In this document: piece by piece, positions 18,613-27,627 of the stretch | How positions within the stretch are numbered: position 1 is the stretch's first letter | How the letters are laid out: every line of letters begins with the position of its first letter | Assembly: GCF_004784475.1 (NCBI RefSeq) | Contig: NZ_SRRT01000009.1 | Location: 1 to 64,000 of the forward strand | Direction of reading: 5' to 3' | DNA length: 64,000 bases | Origin: Streptomyces bauhiniae | Lineage (GTDB): Bacteria; Actinomycetota; Actinomycetes; Streptomycetales; Streptomycetaceae | Notes under the pieces: model-generated | What the model saw: the letters and a program-made list of their open reading frames with translations, nothing else | What the model was told of the DNA's origin: nothing | Databases searched by the model: none | Position numbers and translations under genes: made by a program

Positions 18613-20565
18613 TCAACCGGTGTGCACGCGGGGGCGGCGGGCCCGGTCCGGCTCCGCCTCGCGCAGCACCTCACGGGTGACCGGGGCGACCTCGCCCTGG
18701 CCGAAGAGGAAGAAGCGCAGGAAGTTGGCGAACGGGTTGCCCTCCGTCCACTCGAAGAAGATGTGCGGCGTACGCCCGGTCAGGTCCCGTACATGCAGCA
18801 GCAGGGCGGCGAGGGCGTTGGGGATGGAGGAGGACTCCACGGTCAGCACCCGGTAGCGGTTGTGCAGGACCTCGCCGCGCACGGTCAGGCACGTCTCGAA
18901 CTCCGAGGGGTCGGCCACCGTGACCTCGACGAAGACGAAGTCCTCCTGCTCGGGCATGTCGTTGTCGGTACGGATCTGCTCGATCTTGTCGCGGTACTCG
19001 GCCCGGTCGCGGTTGTCGGGCTCGTTGGCGATGAACCGGATCTTCCGGCTGGCCATGTCCCGGACGAACCGTTCCGCCATGGGGTCCATCGCCACGCTGG
19101 TCACCCGCAGCTCGAAGGAACGGGCCAGCCGGGACAGCAGGGAGACCAGCATGATGCCGGCGATGAAGCAGGCGCCGATCTTCACGCCGTCCGGGCGCTC
19201 GATGACGTTGGCGACCGTGGTGTACAGGAAGACGGCGGAGATGACGCCGAAGCCGATGGTCCAGCCGCGCTGTCCTGCCTTGCGGGCGGCGATGGTCACC
19301 GCGATGGCGGCCGAGCTGATCAGTACGAGCACACCGGTGGCGTAGGCGCCGCCCTGCTTGTCCACGTTGGCGTCGAAGAGCCAGGTGACCAGGAAGGCGA
19401 TCAGGATGAAGACGATGACCATCGGGCGCACCGCGCGGGCCCAGTGCGGGGCCATGCCGTACCGGGGGAGGTAGCGGGGCATCAGGTTGAGCAGGCCGGC
19501 CATGGCGGAGGCGCCGGCGAACCACAGGATGGCGATGGTCGAGACGTCGTAGACCGTGCCGAAGGCGTTGCCCAGGTACTCGTGGGCGAGGAAGGCGAGG
19601 GCGCGGCCGTTGGCCTGGCCGCCGGGCTTGAACTCGGCGGCCGGGATGAGCAGCGTGGTGATGAAGCTGGTGGTGATCAGGAAGCAGCTCATGATCACGG
19701 CGGCGGTGGTGAGCAGCTTCTTGGTGTCCCGGATGCGGCCCGCCGGGCGTTCCTCGGTGTCGCCGTCGTCGCCCTGGACGTGCGGCATCACGGCGACGCC
19801 GGTCTCGAAGCCGGACAGACCGAGGGCGAGCTTGGGGAAGACGATCAGGGCCACGCCGATCATCACGAAGACGTTGCCGTGCTGGACGGTGAGCGCGTTG
19901 GTCCAGTCGGTGATCACGTGCTCGGCGGTCAGCACGTGCCACAGGCCGGTGATCACCACGACGAGGTTGAGCGCGAGGTAGATGCCGACCAGGGCGACCG
20001 CGACGCCCATGGCCTCCAGGAAGCCCTTGAGGAAGACCGCGCCGAGCAGCGCCACCAGGATCAGCGTGATGAGCATCTGGTGGCCGCCCAGCGTGCCGGT
20101 CAGATGCGGGTTCTCCACCAGGTGGGTGGAGGCGTCGGCGGCGGAGAGGGTGATGGTGATCAGGAAGTCGGTGGCCGCGAACCCCAGCAGGGTCAGCACG
20201 AACAGCTTGCCCTTCCAGAAGGACAGCAGCCGCTCCAGCATGGCGATGGAGCCCTGCCCGTGCGGGCTCTCCTGCGCCACCCGCCGGTACACGGGGAGGG
20301 CGCCCGCCAGGGTGACGACGACCAGCACGATGGTCGCCAGCGGGGAGAGCAGGCCGGCCGCCAGGGCGGCGATGCCGGGCTGGTAGCCGAGGGTGGAGAA
20401 GTAGTCGACGCCGGTCAGGCACATCACCCGCCACCAGCGCTGGCCCCGGTGCGGGGGCTCCGGCTCGGCGTGCGGGCCGGTCAGACCGCCCCGCTTGCCC
20501 ATGTCGGAGAGCCCCTGCAGCATCCAGCCGCGCAGACGGCTGGGAGGGTGCTCGGTCGTGGCCAT
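18613..20565 (-). CDS. APC-superfamily permease with large cytoplasmic C-terminus
   Basis: A 650-residue membrane protein with about 12 hydrophobic helices, starting after a 45-residue cytoplasmic N-terminus. The first helices carry GVDYFSTLGYQPGIAALAAG, typical of actinobacterial APC permeases that are distantly related to Kup/KimA potassium importers. The last 150 residues (from about 500) are soluble. The substrate is not readable: an amino acid or K+ are both possible. TGGAG lies before ATG 20565, which is preferred to an upstream alternative. It is monocistronic, 79 nt downstream of the HTH-Mop start on the same strand. Confidence 0.8.
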   Translation of the reverse strand: MATTEHPPSRLRGWMLQGLSDMGKRGGLTGPHAEPEPPHRGQRWWRVMCLTGVDYFSTLGYQPGIAALAAGLLSPLATIVLVVVTLAGALPVYRRVAQESPHGQGSIAMLERLLSFWKGKLFVLTLLGFAATDFLITITLSAADASTHLVENPHLTGTLGGHQMLITLILVALLGAVFLKGFLEAMGVAVALVGIYLALNLVVVITGLWHVLTAEHVITDWTNALTVQHGNVFVMIGVALIVFPKLALGLSGFETGVAVMPHVQGDDGDTEERPAGRIRDTKKLLTTAAVIMSCFLITTSFITTLLIPAAEFKPGGQANGRALAFLAHEYLGNAFGTVYDVSTIAILWFAGASAMAGLLNLMPRYLPRYGMAPHWARAVRPMVIVFILIAFLVTWLFDANVDKQGGAYATGVLVLISSAAIAVTIAARKAGQRGWTIGFGVISAVFLYTTVANVIERPDGVKIGACFIAGIMLVSLLSRLARSFELRVTSVAMDPMAERFVRDMASRKIRFIANEPDNRDRAEYRDKIEQIRTDNDMPEQEDFVFVEVTVADPSEFETCLTVRGEVLHNRYRVLTVESSSIPNALAALLLHVRDLTGRTPHIFFEWTEGNPFANFLRFFLFGQGEVAPVTREVLREAEPDRARRPRVHTG

Positions 20566-20906
20566 CGGCGTGCTCCAGGTGGTGCGGCTCGGCTGCCTGA
20601 CGATCACTGCCCGCGGTCGCGCGGACAGCCGGACCAGCGTATGCGGAGAGTGACGCTCGCCCCATGGATTCCGGGGCGGGGAGGCGTCAATCCTGCGTTA
20701 AGAATGGGCCGACAAGGGCTGCTGACGCACCGATAAGTGAAGGCCCGGAGCCTGTGTGGACAGGGAGCGCGGTGTGCGGGCGGCGCCGGTTCCGGTCTCC
20801 GGGAGCGGACACCGAGCGTCATCTCGTACAAGATCGTCGGGCGGTCGTCCGCACCCTGTCCATGCTGCCTCGGGCGGGGGCGGTCCGCAGCACAGCGCGC
20901 GCGGGG
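20566..20906. other. Non-coding stretch before the APC permease gene
   Basis: This 341-nt gap presumably carries the permease promoter on the minus strand. A locally AT-richer island (about 20685-20720) includes TTAACGCAGGATTGACG on the minus strand, a possible -35-like element. I see no riboswitch with recognisable ydaO or other consensus. Confidence 0.4.
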
Positions 20907-21437
20907 TCAGAGGCCGCGGATGTCCATGCGCCAGTGCCAGGCGTTGCGGCGGTGGACGGCCGTCAGGTCGGACTCCAGCGGGGAGGGCGGCACCGCGAGC
21001 ACCGGGCAGCGGGCGTGGGCGAGGCACTGCCGGGAGACCCGGCCGGAGAAGGCCCGGCGCAGCCCCCGGCGGCCCGCGCCGACCACCAGCAGGTCGTCCT
21101 CGCGGTCCGCGACCGCCAGCAGCGCCCGGCCCGGCGTGCCGCGCACGATCACCGCGTGCAGCGGGAGGCCGGGGCCCTCCTCGCCGAAGAGGTCGTCGAG
21201 CAGGGACGTCAGCCGGTGTTCCGCCATCCGCTGCCACTCCTCGGTCAGCGGGTCGGCGACGACGGAGCGCCGGCCGGTCGGATCACCGCCGGGCGGCGTC
21301 CAGGCCAGCACCGGCCACAGCTCGGCGGCCAGCCGGTGGGCGAGCGCGGTGGCCCGGCGCAGGACCGTGACGCTGCCCAGGGAACCGCTCACACCGACGA
21401 CCACCCGCGTGGCCCAGGGGGCGTTGAAACCGGACAT
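20907..21437 (-). CDS. Universal stress protein (UspA family)
   Basis: A 176-residue single Usp domain. VVVGVSGSLGSVTVLRRAT opens the fold, and GAGRRGLRRAFSGRVSRQC matches the ATP-binding G-x2-G-x9-G-(S/T) signature, so the protein probably binds ATP. GAGGAG lies 9 nt before ATG 21437, favouring this start over the upstream ATG at 21485. Streptomycete Usp proteins often respond to dormancy or stress, but nothing here shows its regulator. Confidence 0.88.
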   Translation of the reverse strand: MSGFNAPWATRVVVGVSGSLGSVTVLRRATALAHRLAAELWPVLAWTPPGGDPTGRRSVVADPLTEEWQRMAEHRLTSLLDDLFGEEGPGLPLHAVIVRGTPGRALLAVADREDDLLVVGAGRRGLRRAFSGRVSRQCLAHARCPVLAVPPSPLESDLTAVHRRNAWHWRMDIRGL

Positions 21438-21613
21438 CACTTCACGCTCCTCGGGGAGGGACCGCTCGCGCATCCTTGTTTCCATCCCACTCCCGTCCGG
21501 GCGATTCGACCAGCCGGCCGGTCCCCGGACGCGAGTCGGGGCCGGTGCGCACCGTGTGTGCGTCCGGCCCCTCGGATCGTCGGGCGGCCTCGGCGGGCCG
21601 CCTCAGGTGCTGC

Positions 21614-21844
21614 TCAGGCGGCGGTCATGAGCGCGCCGAGCGGGCGGTGGGGGGCGATGACCCGGCCGTCGGGCAGCAGCTCGCCGGTGTCCTCGAAGAG
21701 CAGAACGCCGTTGCACAGCAGACTCCACCCCTGTTCCGGGTGGTGCGCCACGAGACGGGCCGACTCGCGGTCGGCGGACTCGGCCGGCGGGCAGGTGGGT
21801 TGATGCTGGCACATGGGCGGGATCTCTCGCTTTGTCGTGGTCAT
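21614..21844 (-). CDS. Small conserved cysteine/histidine protein (DUF5999-like)
   Basis: A 76-residue protein conserved in Streptomyces. The core MCQHQPTCPPAESADRESA continues into AHHPEQGWSLLCNG and FEDTGELLPDGR. The C-x-H-x3-C pattern plus the later cysteine could bind a metal, which is an inference. ATG 21844 is preferred because GGGGGAC lies upstream; ATG 21814 would start directly at MCQHQ. Function unknown. It is 176 nt upstream of the universal stress gene on the same strand. Confidence 0.72.
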   Translation of the reverse strand: MTTTKREIPPMCQHQPTCPPAESADRESARLVAHHPEQGWSLLCNGVLLFEDTGELLPDGRVIAPHRPLGALMTAA

Positions 21845-22143
21845 GTCCGTCCCCCGTGGTGAAACATCGGTCGGAATCCAGTGTTGCCCGCTGGGCGTCG
21901 TTCCGCAGGGATTTCGCAGCACCGCTCCTTACTCGTTCATGACGCATCACTCTCGCGGACGGTTCAATCCAACCGCACTGTCCCTTTGGGTGGTTCGGTG
22001 TGACCGGAAAGGGCTAGTCCACTTGGGGGAGTGGCGGCTATTCGCTCACAGGAGCGGACAATTACTCGCACGAGCGAAATGTGTGGGGCCCACGGGAATG
22101 CGCGCACCCCGGGCAGGAATCCGGCGTACCCGGAGAAAAGGCC
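21845..22143. other. Non-coding stretch upstream of the DUF5999-like gene
   Basis: About 300 nt with no credible gene. It has lower GC than its neighbours around 21900-22080 and an inverted repeat TTCGCTC (22050-22056) / GAGCGAA (22073-22079), which may be regulatory for the minus-strand small gene. I see no known RNA motif. Confidence 0.4.
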
Positions 22144-22175
22144 GTACCCCGCTTCCGCGCCGGGAAGCGGGGTAC
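22144..22175 (-). terminator. Terminator of the 194-residue hypothetical gene
   Basis: A 13-bp perfect stem (22144-22156 with 22163-22175) with a 6-nt loop. Read on the minus strand it is followed by GGCCTTTTC, and it lies 12 nt after the stop codon of the gene above it. Confidence 0.82.
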
Positions 22176-22187
22176 GCGGGGGGTCGG

Positions 22188-22772
22188 TCAGGCGGGTGAG
22201 CCGAGAAGGGGCACGGGAGTCGCACGATGGGTCAGCACCGGCAGCAACTCCGAGACCCGGTGCGGCCGGTGGGCCCGGATGCCGGGCGGCGCCGGGGCGA
22301 GTGGCACCAGGAGGTCGGTGGCGGCGGGATGACTCTCGGCCGGGTCGGCGCTGGGATCACCGTGCAGCCACAGGGTGAGCATGTACAGGCCCGGCACCGA
22401 CAGCAGGCGCGGCTGGTAGGGCTGGAGCAGCGCCTCGGCCTGCTGGAGCGCCCGCTCGGTGGACGGGATGTAGGGACCCTCGAAGAAGTGCGAGAAGGCC
22501 CAGCCGTCCGGGGTGAGCACGGTGTCGGCCGCCGCCACCGGGCGGTCGCCGGCCCGGATGACGAACCGCCAGCCCGTCAGCCGCGTCGCGGACAGGCCCT
22601 CGGGGGTGATGTGGTCCAACACGTGCAGGGCGAGCGGGAGTTCGGGCGTGACCGGACCCTGCGCGGCACGCAGGGCAGGAGTGCGCGCCTCACGGACCGC
22701 GGTGGGGGAACCGAGGGCCGTGAGGACGGAGTGCAGTGCGGGCGCGGGCGCGGGGGGCACGTGCAGCGGCAT
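22188..22772 (-). CDS. Conserved hypothetical protein
   Basis: A 194-residue protein that I do not recognise beyond being typical for Streptomyces. The centre (about 45-150) has normal globular composition (HVLDHITPEGLSATRLTGW, GWAFSHFFEGPYIPSTERA, LLSVPGLYMLTLWLHG) and no membrane segment, signal peptide or metal motif. Ends are rich in P and A. A GAGAGG lies upstream of the ATG. It stands alone with its own terminator. Confidence 0.68.
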   Translation of the reverse strand: MPLHVPPAPAPALHSVLTALGSPTAVREARTPALRAAQGPVTPELPLALHVLDHITPEGLSATRLTGWRFVIRAGDRPVAAADTVLTPDGWAFSHFFEGPYIPSTERALQQAEALLQPYQPRLLSVPGLYMLTLWLHGDPSADPAESHPAATDLLVPLAPAPPGIRAHRPHRVSELLPVLTHRATPVPLLGSPA

Positions 22773-23351
22773 GGTGGGTCGCCTCTCGTTCGACAGGCGC
22801 GGCGGCGCGAGAAGGGTGGGGCGGACGGCACTGTCTGCTCACAGGTGGAGGGCCGGGGGCGGCGGGGGCCCGGAGCGGACGCGAGTGCGACGGAGATCTG
22901 CCGGTCGTCGACCGACGGCCGGAATGCGGCGGAAACGCGTCAGAAACCGGTACCGAGGCACCATCCTTCGGCCCTGTCCGCGAAGTTTATACGACGGGTG
23001 TTCACCCGTTGTTTCGGCTATCCGATTCCGATAGTCCGGGCAAGGCGATATCCGGTCGCGGATACGCGCTGAACATCCCGATTTCCTGGCCGCCGGGCCC
23101 CGCTGACCTCGCCGGACCCCGTCCGCGCGGTCGGCCGATTGTCGTCGGCGTTTTTCACGAGGCGATCAGGGCACCCGAAGATGCGTGATGCGGCATGCCT
23201 CGTGAATGTGCCGCAGGACACTTCCGTCAGAATAATGGGCGGCGAGGCCGGATGCGGCGTTATCGATCGCTTCCGCTGGGCATCATCCCAACCGATCCGG
23301 GAGCCCCGGCGGCCGGACCCTCGGGCCGCCCATCCGAGGAGGGACACTTCC
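22773..23351. other. Long intergenic region with inverted repeats
   Basis: This 579-nt stretch separates two divergent genes and contains no credible ORF with a ribosome site. Between about 22975 and 23240 it is AT-richer than the surroundings. A hairpin-capable repeat ACGGGTG-TT-CACCCGT lies at 22994-23009, and CTATC/GATAG lie close by at about 23018-23034. It probably holds the promoters of both flanking genes. Confidence 0.5.
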
Positions 23352-24869
23352 ATGGGGGAGAAGGTCGTGGCAGGCCCGTTCGACCTGTCCGATCGCCAGC
23401 GCTACCGCGAAAAGCTCCAGAAGTGCCTGGCGGGACTGGAGCGACTGCTGGCCGAGAAACGGTTCGACCGTCCCAAGAACCTGATGGGGCTGGAGATCGA
23501 ATTGAATCTCGCCGGCCCCGACGGTATGCCGAAAATGCTGAACGGCGAGGTACTGGAGCGGATCGCCAGCCGCGATTTCCAGACCGAACTCGCCATGTTC
23601 AATCTGGAGGTCAACATAGCCCCGCACCGGCTGGGCGACCGGGTATTCGACCGGCTCGCGGAGGAGCTGCGCACCTCCCTCGCCTACGCCGACCGCAAGG
23701 CGGGCGAGGTGGACGCCGGAATCGTGATGACCGGCATCCTGCCCACGCTCGGCCGGGACGACCTGGTCTCGTCCAACCTCTCCGAAGTGGACCGGTACGC
23801 CCTCCTCAACGACCAGATCGTCGCCGCGCGCGGTGAGGACTTCCGGCTCGACATCGAGGGCGTGGAGCATCTGCGCTGCACCTCACGCTCCATCGTCCCC
23901 GAGGCGGCCTGCACCTCCGTGCAGCTCCATCTCCAGGTGACGCCCGACCGGTTCGCCGACGTGTGGAACGCGGCGCAGGCGGCCTCGGCCGCGCAGATCG
24001 CGGTCGGCGCCAACTCGCCGTTCCTGTTCGGGCACGAGCTGTGGCGCGAGTCCCGGCCGCCGCTCTTCCTCCAGGCCACCGACACCCGCCCGCCCGAACT
24101 CCAGGCCCAGGGCGTACGGCCGCGCACCTGGTTCGGCGAGCGCTGGATCAGTGGCGCCCACGACCTGTTCGAGGAGAACCTGCGCTACTTCCCGCCCCTG
24201 CTGCCGATCTGCGACGACGAGGAGCCGCTGGAGGTCCTCGACGCCGGCGGCGTGCCCAAACTGGCCGAACTCGTCCTGCACAACGGCACGGTGTACCGCT
24301 GGAACCGCCCGGTCTACGACATCGCCGACGGCGTTCCCCACCTCCGGGTGGAGAACCGGGTGCTGCCCGCCGGGCCCACCATCACCGACGTGATCGCCAA
24401 CGCGGCCTTCTACTACGGGCTGGTGCGCGCGCTCGCCGAGGAGTCCCGCCCGGTGTGGTCCCGGCTGCCCTTCGAGGCCGCCGAGGCCAACTTCGACGCG
24501 GCCTGCCGGTACGGCATCGACGCCCGCTTCACCTGGCCCCGGCGCGGCCGCTACGGCGGTACGGCCGAGGTCGACGCGGTCACCCTGGTCCGCGACGAGC
24601 TGCTGCCGATGGCCGCCGCGGGGCTGGACGCGTGGGGGATCGAGGCGGCCGACCGGGACTTCTATCTCGGGGTCATCGAGGAGCGGTGCCGCAAGCGGGT
24701 CAACGGCGCTTCCTGGCAGGCGGCCACCTTCCACCGCGCGCTGGAGAAGGGTCACGGCCGGGAGGAGGCGCTGGCCGCGACGACGCGCCGGTACGCCGAG
24801 CTGATGCACGCCGGGGAACCGGTGCACACCTGGCCGGTGGGGCTGCCGGAGCCGGTGCCGCTGGGCTGA
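23352..24869 (+). CDS. Glutamate-cysteine ligase family (GCS2-like) protein
   Basis: A 505-residue ATP-dependent carboxylate-amine ligase-like protein. MGLEIELNLAGPDG near residues 43-56 corresponds to the E-x-E metal/ATP segment of the family, and NPxA-type segments (ANSPFLFGHELW, VENRVLPAGPTITDVIANAAF) follow. ATG 23352 has AGGAGGG 8 nt upstream. Streptomyces make mycothiol and ergothioneine rather than glutathione, so the true substrate pair is unknown; gamma-glutamylcysteine synthesis for ergothioneine is one option. Confidence 0.78.
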   Translation: MGEKVVAGPFDLSDRQRYREKLQKCLAGLERLLAEKRFDRPKNLMGLEIELNLAGPDGMPKMLNGEVLERIASRDFQTELAMFNLEVNIAPHRLGDRVFDRLAEELRTSLAYADRKAGEVDAGIVMTGILPTLGRDDLVSSNLSEVDRYALLNDQIVAARGEDFRLDIEGVEHLRCTSRSIVPEAACTSVQLHLQVTPDRFADVWNAAQAASAAQIAVGANSPFLFGHELWRESRPPLFLQATDTRPPELQAQGVRPRTWFGERWISGAHDLFEENLRYFPPLLPICDDEEPLEVLDAGGVPKLAELVLHNGTVYRWNRPVYDIADGVPHLRVENRVLPAGPTITDVIANAAFYYGLVRALAEESRPVWSRLPFEAAEANFDAACRYGIDARFTWPRRGRYGGTAEVDAVTLVRDELLPMAAAGLDAWGIEAADRDFYLGVIEERCRKRVNGASWQAATFHRALEKGHGREEALAATTRRYAELMHAGEPVHTWPVGLPEPVPLG

Positions 24870-25039
24870 GGTTTTTCGCAGTCACGGCCGTACGCGGGTG
24901 TTCCGTCCGCGTGCGGCCGTGCCGGGGGCCACCCGGTGTGCGGCCCGGCCGGGTCCTTCTGCGATCCTTTGCCCGAACGCAGGCGCGCGGGGGCAGGTCG
25001 AGCCGCCCGGCGCCCGGAACGCGGGTGGAGGCGGAACCG

Positions 25040-25819
25040 GTGGCCGAGTCCATGGCATGGCAGCAGCCCTCCCGGCGGATGCTGCGGGACGAGACGCTGA
25101 TCGTGCTGGCGCTCTCGCTCGGCGCGAGCGGGGTGTCCGCGCTCATCAGCTTCATCGGCTCGGTCACCAAGCCCGGCGGGCTCAAGGACCAGGCCGCCAC
25201 CCTCAACGCCTCCGCCGCGCCCGGCCGGCCCTGGCTCGACCTGGCCTGGCAGCTCTTCGGGATCGCGTCCGCGCTGGTACCGGTGGTGCTGGTCGCGTAT
25301 CTGCTGTGCCGGGAGGGCGAGAGCCTGCGCGTGATCGGCTTCGACCGGGGGCGGCCCTGGACGGACCTGGCGCGGGGTGCCGCCGTCGCCGCCGTGATCG
25401 GCAGTACCGGGATCGCCTTCTATCTGGCGGCGCGCGGACTCGGCTTCAACCTGACCGTGGTGCCCGAGGCGCTGCCCGACGTGTGGTGGAAGTACCCGGT
25501 GCTGGTGCTGTCCGCGGTGCAGAACGCGGTGCTCGAAGAGGTCATCGTCGTCGGCTATCTGCTGCGCAGACTGGGCCAGTTGGGCTGGAGTCCGGGGACC
25601 GCGCTGGTGGCCAGCGCGGTCCTGCGGGGCTCGTACCACCTCTACCAGGGCATCGGCGGCTTCATCGGCAACCTGGTGATGGGCGTGGTGTTCGTCTGGC
25701 TCTACCGCCGCTGGGGCCGGGTCGGCCCGCTGGTCGTCGCCCACTCCCTGCTCGACATCGGCGCCTTCGTCGGCTACGCCCTGCTGGCGGGCAAGGTGGG
25801 CTGGCTGCCGACTCCCTGA
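25040..25819 (+). CDS. CPBP-family intramembrane metalloprotease
   Basis: A 259-residue membrane protein with about seven helices. CPBP motifs are readable: EE (in VLEEVIVVGYLLRR, about residues 170-183), a second motif with histidine in RGSYHLYQG, and the last in VVAHSLLD. Members process prenylated or other membrane substrates, or act as immunity proteins; here the substrate is unknown. GTG 25040 has GGAGG 8 nt upstream; GTG 25025 and ATG 25052 are in frame. Its stop lies 1 nt from the stop of the convergent PhzF gene. Confidence 0.82.
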   Translation: MAESMAWQQPSRRMLRDETLIVLALSLGASGVSALISFIGSVTKPGGLKDQAATLNASAAPGRPWLDLAWQLFGIASALVPVVLVAYLLCREGESLRVIGFDRGRPWTDLARGAAVAAVIGSTGIAFYLAARGLGFNLTVVPEALPDVWWKYPVLVLSAVQNAVLEEVIVVGYLLRRLGQLGWSPGTALVASAVLRGSYHLYQGIGGFIGNLVMGVVFVWLYRRWGRVGPLVVAHSLLDIGAFVGYALLAGKVGWLPTP

Positions 25820-25820
25820 A

Positions 25821-26633
25821 CTAGGCGAGCAGTTCCCCGTCGATCACGGTGACCGCGCGGCCCCGGAGGAGGGTGCGGTCGCCGCGCAGGCCGGTGTGGA
25901 TCAGGCCGGTGCGGCGGGACGCCTGGAGGCCGGTGAGGTCGTCGCGGCCCAGGCGGGCGGACCAGTAGGGGGCGAGGGCCGTGTGGGCGCTGCCGGTCAC
26001 CGGGTCCTCGTCGATGCCGACGTTCGGGAAGAAGCAGCGGGAGACGTAGTCGGCGCCCAGCGTGGGGTCCTCGGCGCGGGCGGTGACGATCACGCCCCGG
26101 CTGGAGCAGCCGCCGAGTTCCCGGTGGTCCGGGGTCAGCTCCAACACGGTCTTCTCGTCGGCCAGTTCCACCAGCAGGTCCCCGACGTCCGGCCCGGTGT
26201 CGAACACGGCCACCGGCTCCGCGCCCAGCGCGTCGGCGAGCCCCTCGGGGGCCTCGACCTCGGTGAGCGGCGCGGTCGGGAAGTCCAGCGTGATCTCCCC
26301 GTCCTCGTGCGGCGTGGCGACGACCACCCCGCTGCGGGTGGCGAACCGTACGAGGCCCTCGTGGGCGCCGGTGGCGTACAGCACGTGCGCGGTGGCCAGC
26401 GTGGCGTGCCCGCACATCGCCACCTCCGTGACCGGCGTGAACCACCTGAGCGCCCAGTCCGCCTCGCCACCCTCGGGCAGCCGGTGCGCGAAGGCCGTCT
26501 CGGAGAGGTTGACCTCGGCGGCCACCTGCTGGAGCCAGTCGTCGTCGGGGAACACGTCGTCCAGGATCAGGACCCCGGCAGGGTTCCCGGTGAAGGGGCG
26601 GTCGGCGAAGGCGTCGGCAATTCGGATACGCAT
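25821..26633 (-). CDS. PhzF-family isomerase/epimerase-like protein
   Basis: A 270-residue two-lobed protein of the PhzF/diaminopimelate-epimerase fold. Family landmarks are FTGNPAGV (14-21), NLSETAF with the catalytic glutamate (residue 45), MCGHATLA and DEDPVTGSAH (near 208-217). The substrate is unknown; no phenazine genes are nearby. It converges with the CPBP gene with 1 nt between stops, and lies 75 nt downstream of nadE on the same strand. Confidence 0.88.
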   Translation of the reverse strand: MRIRIADAFADRPFTGNPAGVLILDDVFPDDDWLQQVAAEVNLSETAFAHRLPEGGEADWALRWFTPVTEVAMCGHATLATAHVLYATGAHEGLVRFATRSGVVVATPHEDGEITLDFPTAPLTEVEAPEGLADALGAEPVAVFDTGPDVGDLLVELADEKTVLELTPDHRELGGCSSRGVIVTARAEDPTLGADYVSRCFFPNVGIDEDPVTGSAHTALAPYWSARLGRDDLTGLQASRRTGLIHTGLRGDRTLLRGRAVTVIDGELLA

Positions 26634-26708
26634 GCGCAGACCCTAGGGGCTCGCACGACCGCACGGCCAAGGCCAGTTCAGCAGAAGTGGCCCTGGTCGT
26701 GAGGGGTC

Positions 26709-27539
26709 TCAGGGAGCCAGAGGGAGCTGGCGCTTGTGTTCCGTGCGGTGGTAGCGGTCGATGATCGTGGTGTAGGCGGGGTCCGGGACCGGCTTGCCTT
26801 CCAGGAGGTCGTCGATGTCGTCGTAGGTGACGCCGAGGGCGGTCTCGTCGGACTTGCCGGGGTCGAGGGTCTCGAGGTCGGCGGTGGGGGTCTTCCAGAC
26901 CAGCTCGGCGGGGGCGCCGAGGGCGTCGGCCAGCGCGCGGACGCGGCGCTTGGTGAGGCCGGTCAGGGGGACGACGTCGGCCGCGCCGTCGCCGTACTTG
27001 GTGAAGAAGCCGGAGACCGCCTCCGCCGCGTGGTCGGTGCCGACGACCAGGCCGTCCTGGGCGCCGGCCACCGCGTACTGGGCGATCATGCGCTGGCGGG
27101 CCTTGATGTTGCCCTGCACGAAGTCCTGGTGGTACGCGTCCCGGAAGACCACGCCGCCGGCCACGACCGCGTCCAGCGCGGCGTCGCTCGCGGGGCGGAT
27201 GTCGACGGTGAGGGTGCGGTCGGGGCGGATGAAGTCGAGCGCGCGCTGGGCGTCGGCCTCGTCGGCCTGGACGCCGTACGGCAGCCGCATCGCGTAGAAG
27301 GTCGCCTCGTGGCCGGCCGCGCGGGCCCGTTCGACGGCTAGCTGGCACAGGCGGCCCGTCGTGGTCGAGTCCACCCCGCCGCTGATACCGAGCACCAGTG
27401 AGCGCAGGCCCGTGGAGGTCAGGCGCTCGGCGAGGAAGGCGGTCCGGCGCTCGATCTCCCGCTCCGCGTCGAAGGACTCGGGCACCTGGAGGTCGCGGGC
27501 GATCTCCTTCTGCTGCGGCGTGGGGGCCAGGTCGGTCAT
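26709..27539 (-). CDS. nadE: Ammonia-dependent NAD+ synthetase
   Basis: A 276-residue enzyme that amidates nicotinic acid adenine dinucleotide in the last step of NAD synthesis. The P-loop SGGVDS is at about 50-55; GNIKARQRM, VVGTDHAAE, GDGAADVVPLTGLTK and the C-terminal DRYHRTEHKRQ are typical. There is no glutaminase domain, so ammonia is the nitrogen donor. The length matches the E. coli-type enzyme. Confidence 0.95.
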   Translation of the reverse strand: MTDLAPTPQQKEIARDLQVPESFDAEREIERRTAFLAERLTSTGLRSLVLGISGGVDSTTTGRLCQLAVERARAAGHEATFYAMRLPYGVQADEADAQRALDFIRPDRTLTVDIRPASDAALDAVVAGGVVFRDAYHQDFVQGNIKARQRMIAQYAVAGAQDGLVVGTDHAAEAVSGFFTKYGDGAADVVPLTGLTKRRVRALADALGAPAELVWKTPTADLETLDPGKSDETALGVTYDDIDDLLEGKPVPDPAYTTIIDRYHRTEHKRQLPLAP

Positions 27540-27627
27540 GCTGCTCGTTCCTCACACTTCGGCGACGGCCCTCACCTGCGGGCCGCTGCCATTCTGGCAA
27601 ACGCCGGACGGCCCGGTGCGCGACGGG

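Noticed and set aside
18532..20736. A 734-codon plus-strand frame across the permease gene
   Set aside because: Composition is D, G, E, V and Q repeats typical of antisense membrane genes; the minus strand gives an intact permease with helices.
20566..20906. c-di-AMP (ydaO-type) riboswitch before the APC permease
   Set aside because: Considered because related potassium permeases use it, but none of the conserved ydaO sequence blocks is visible on either strand.
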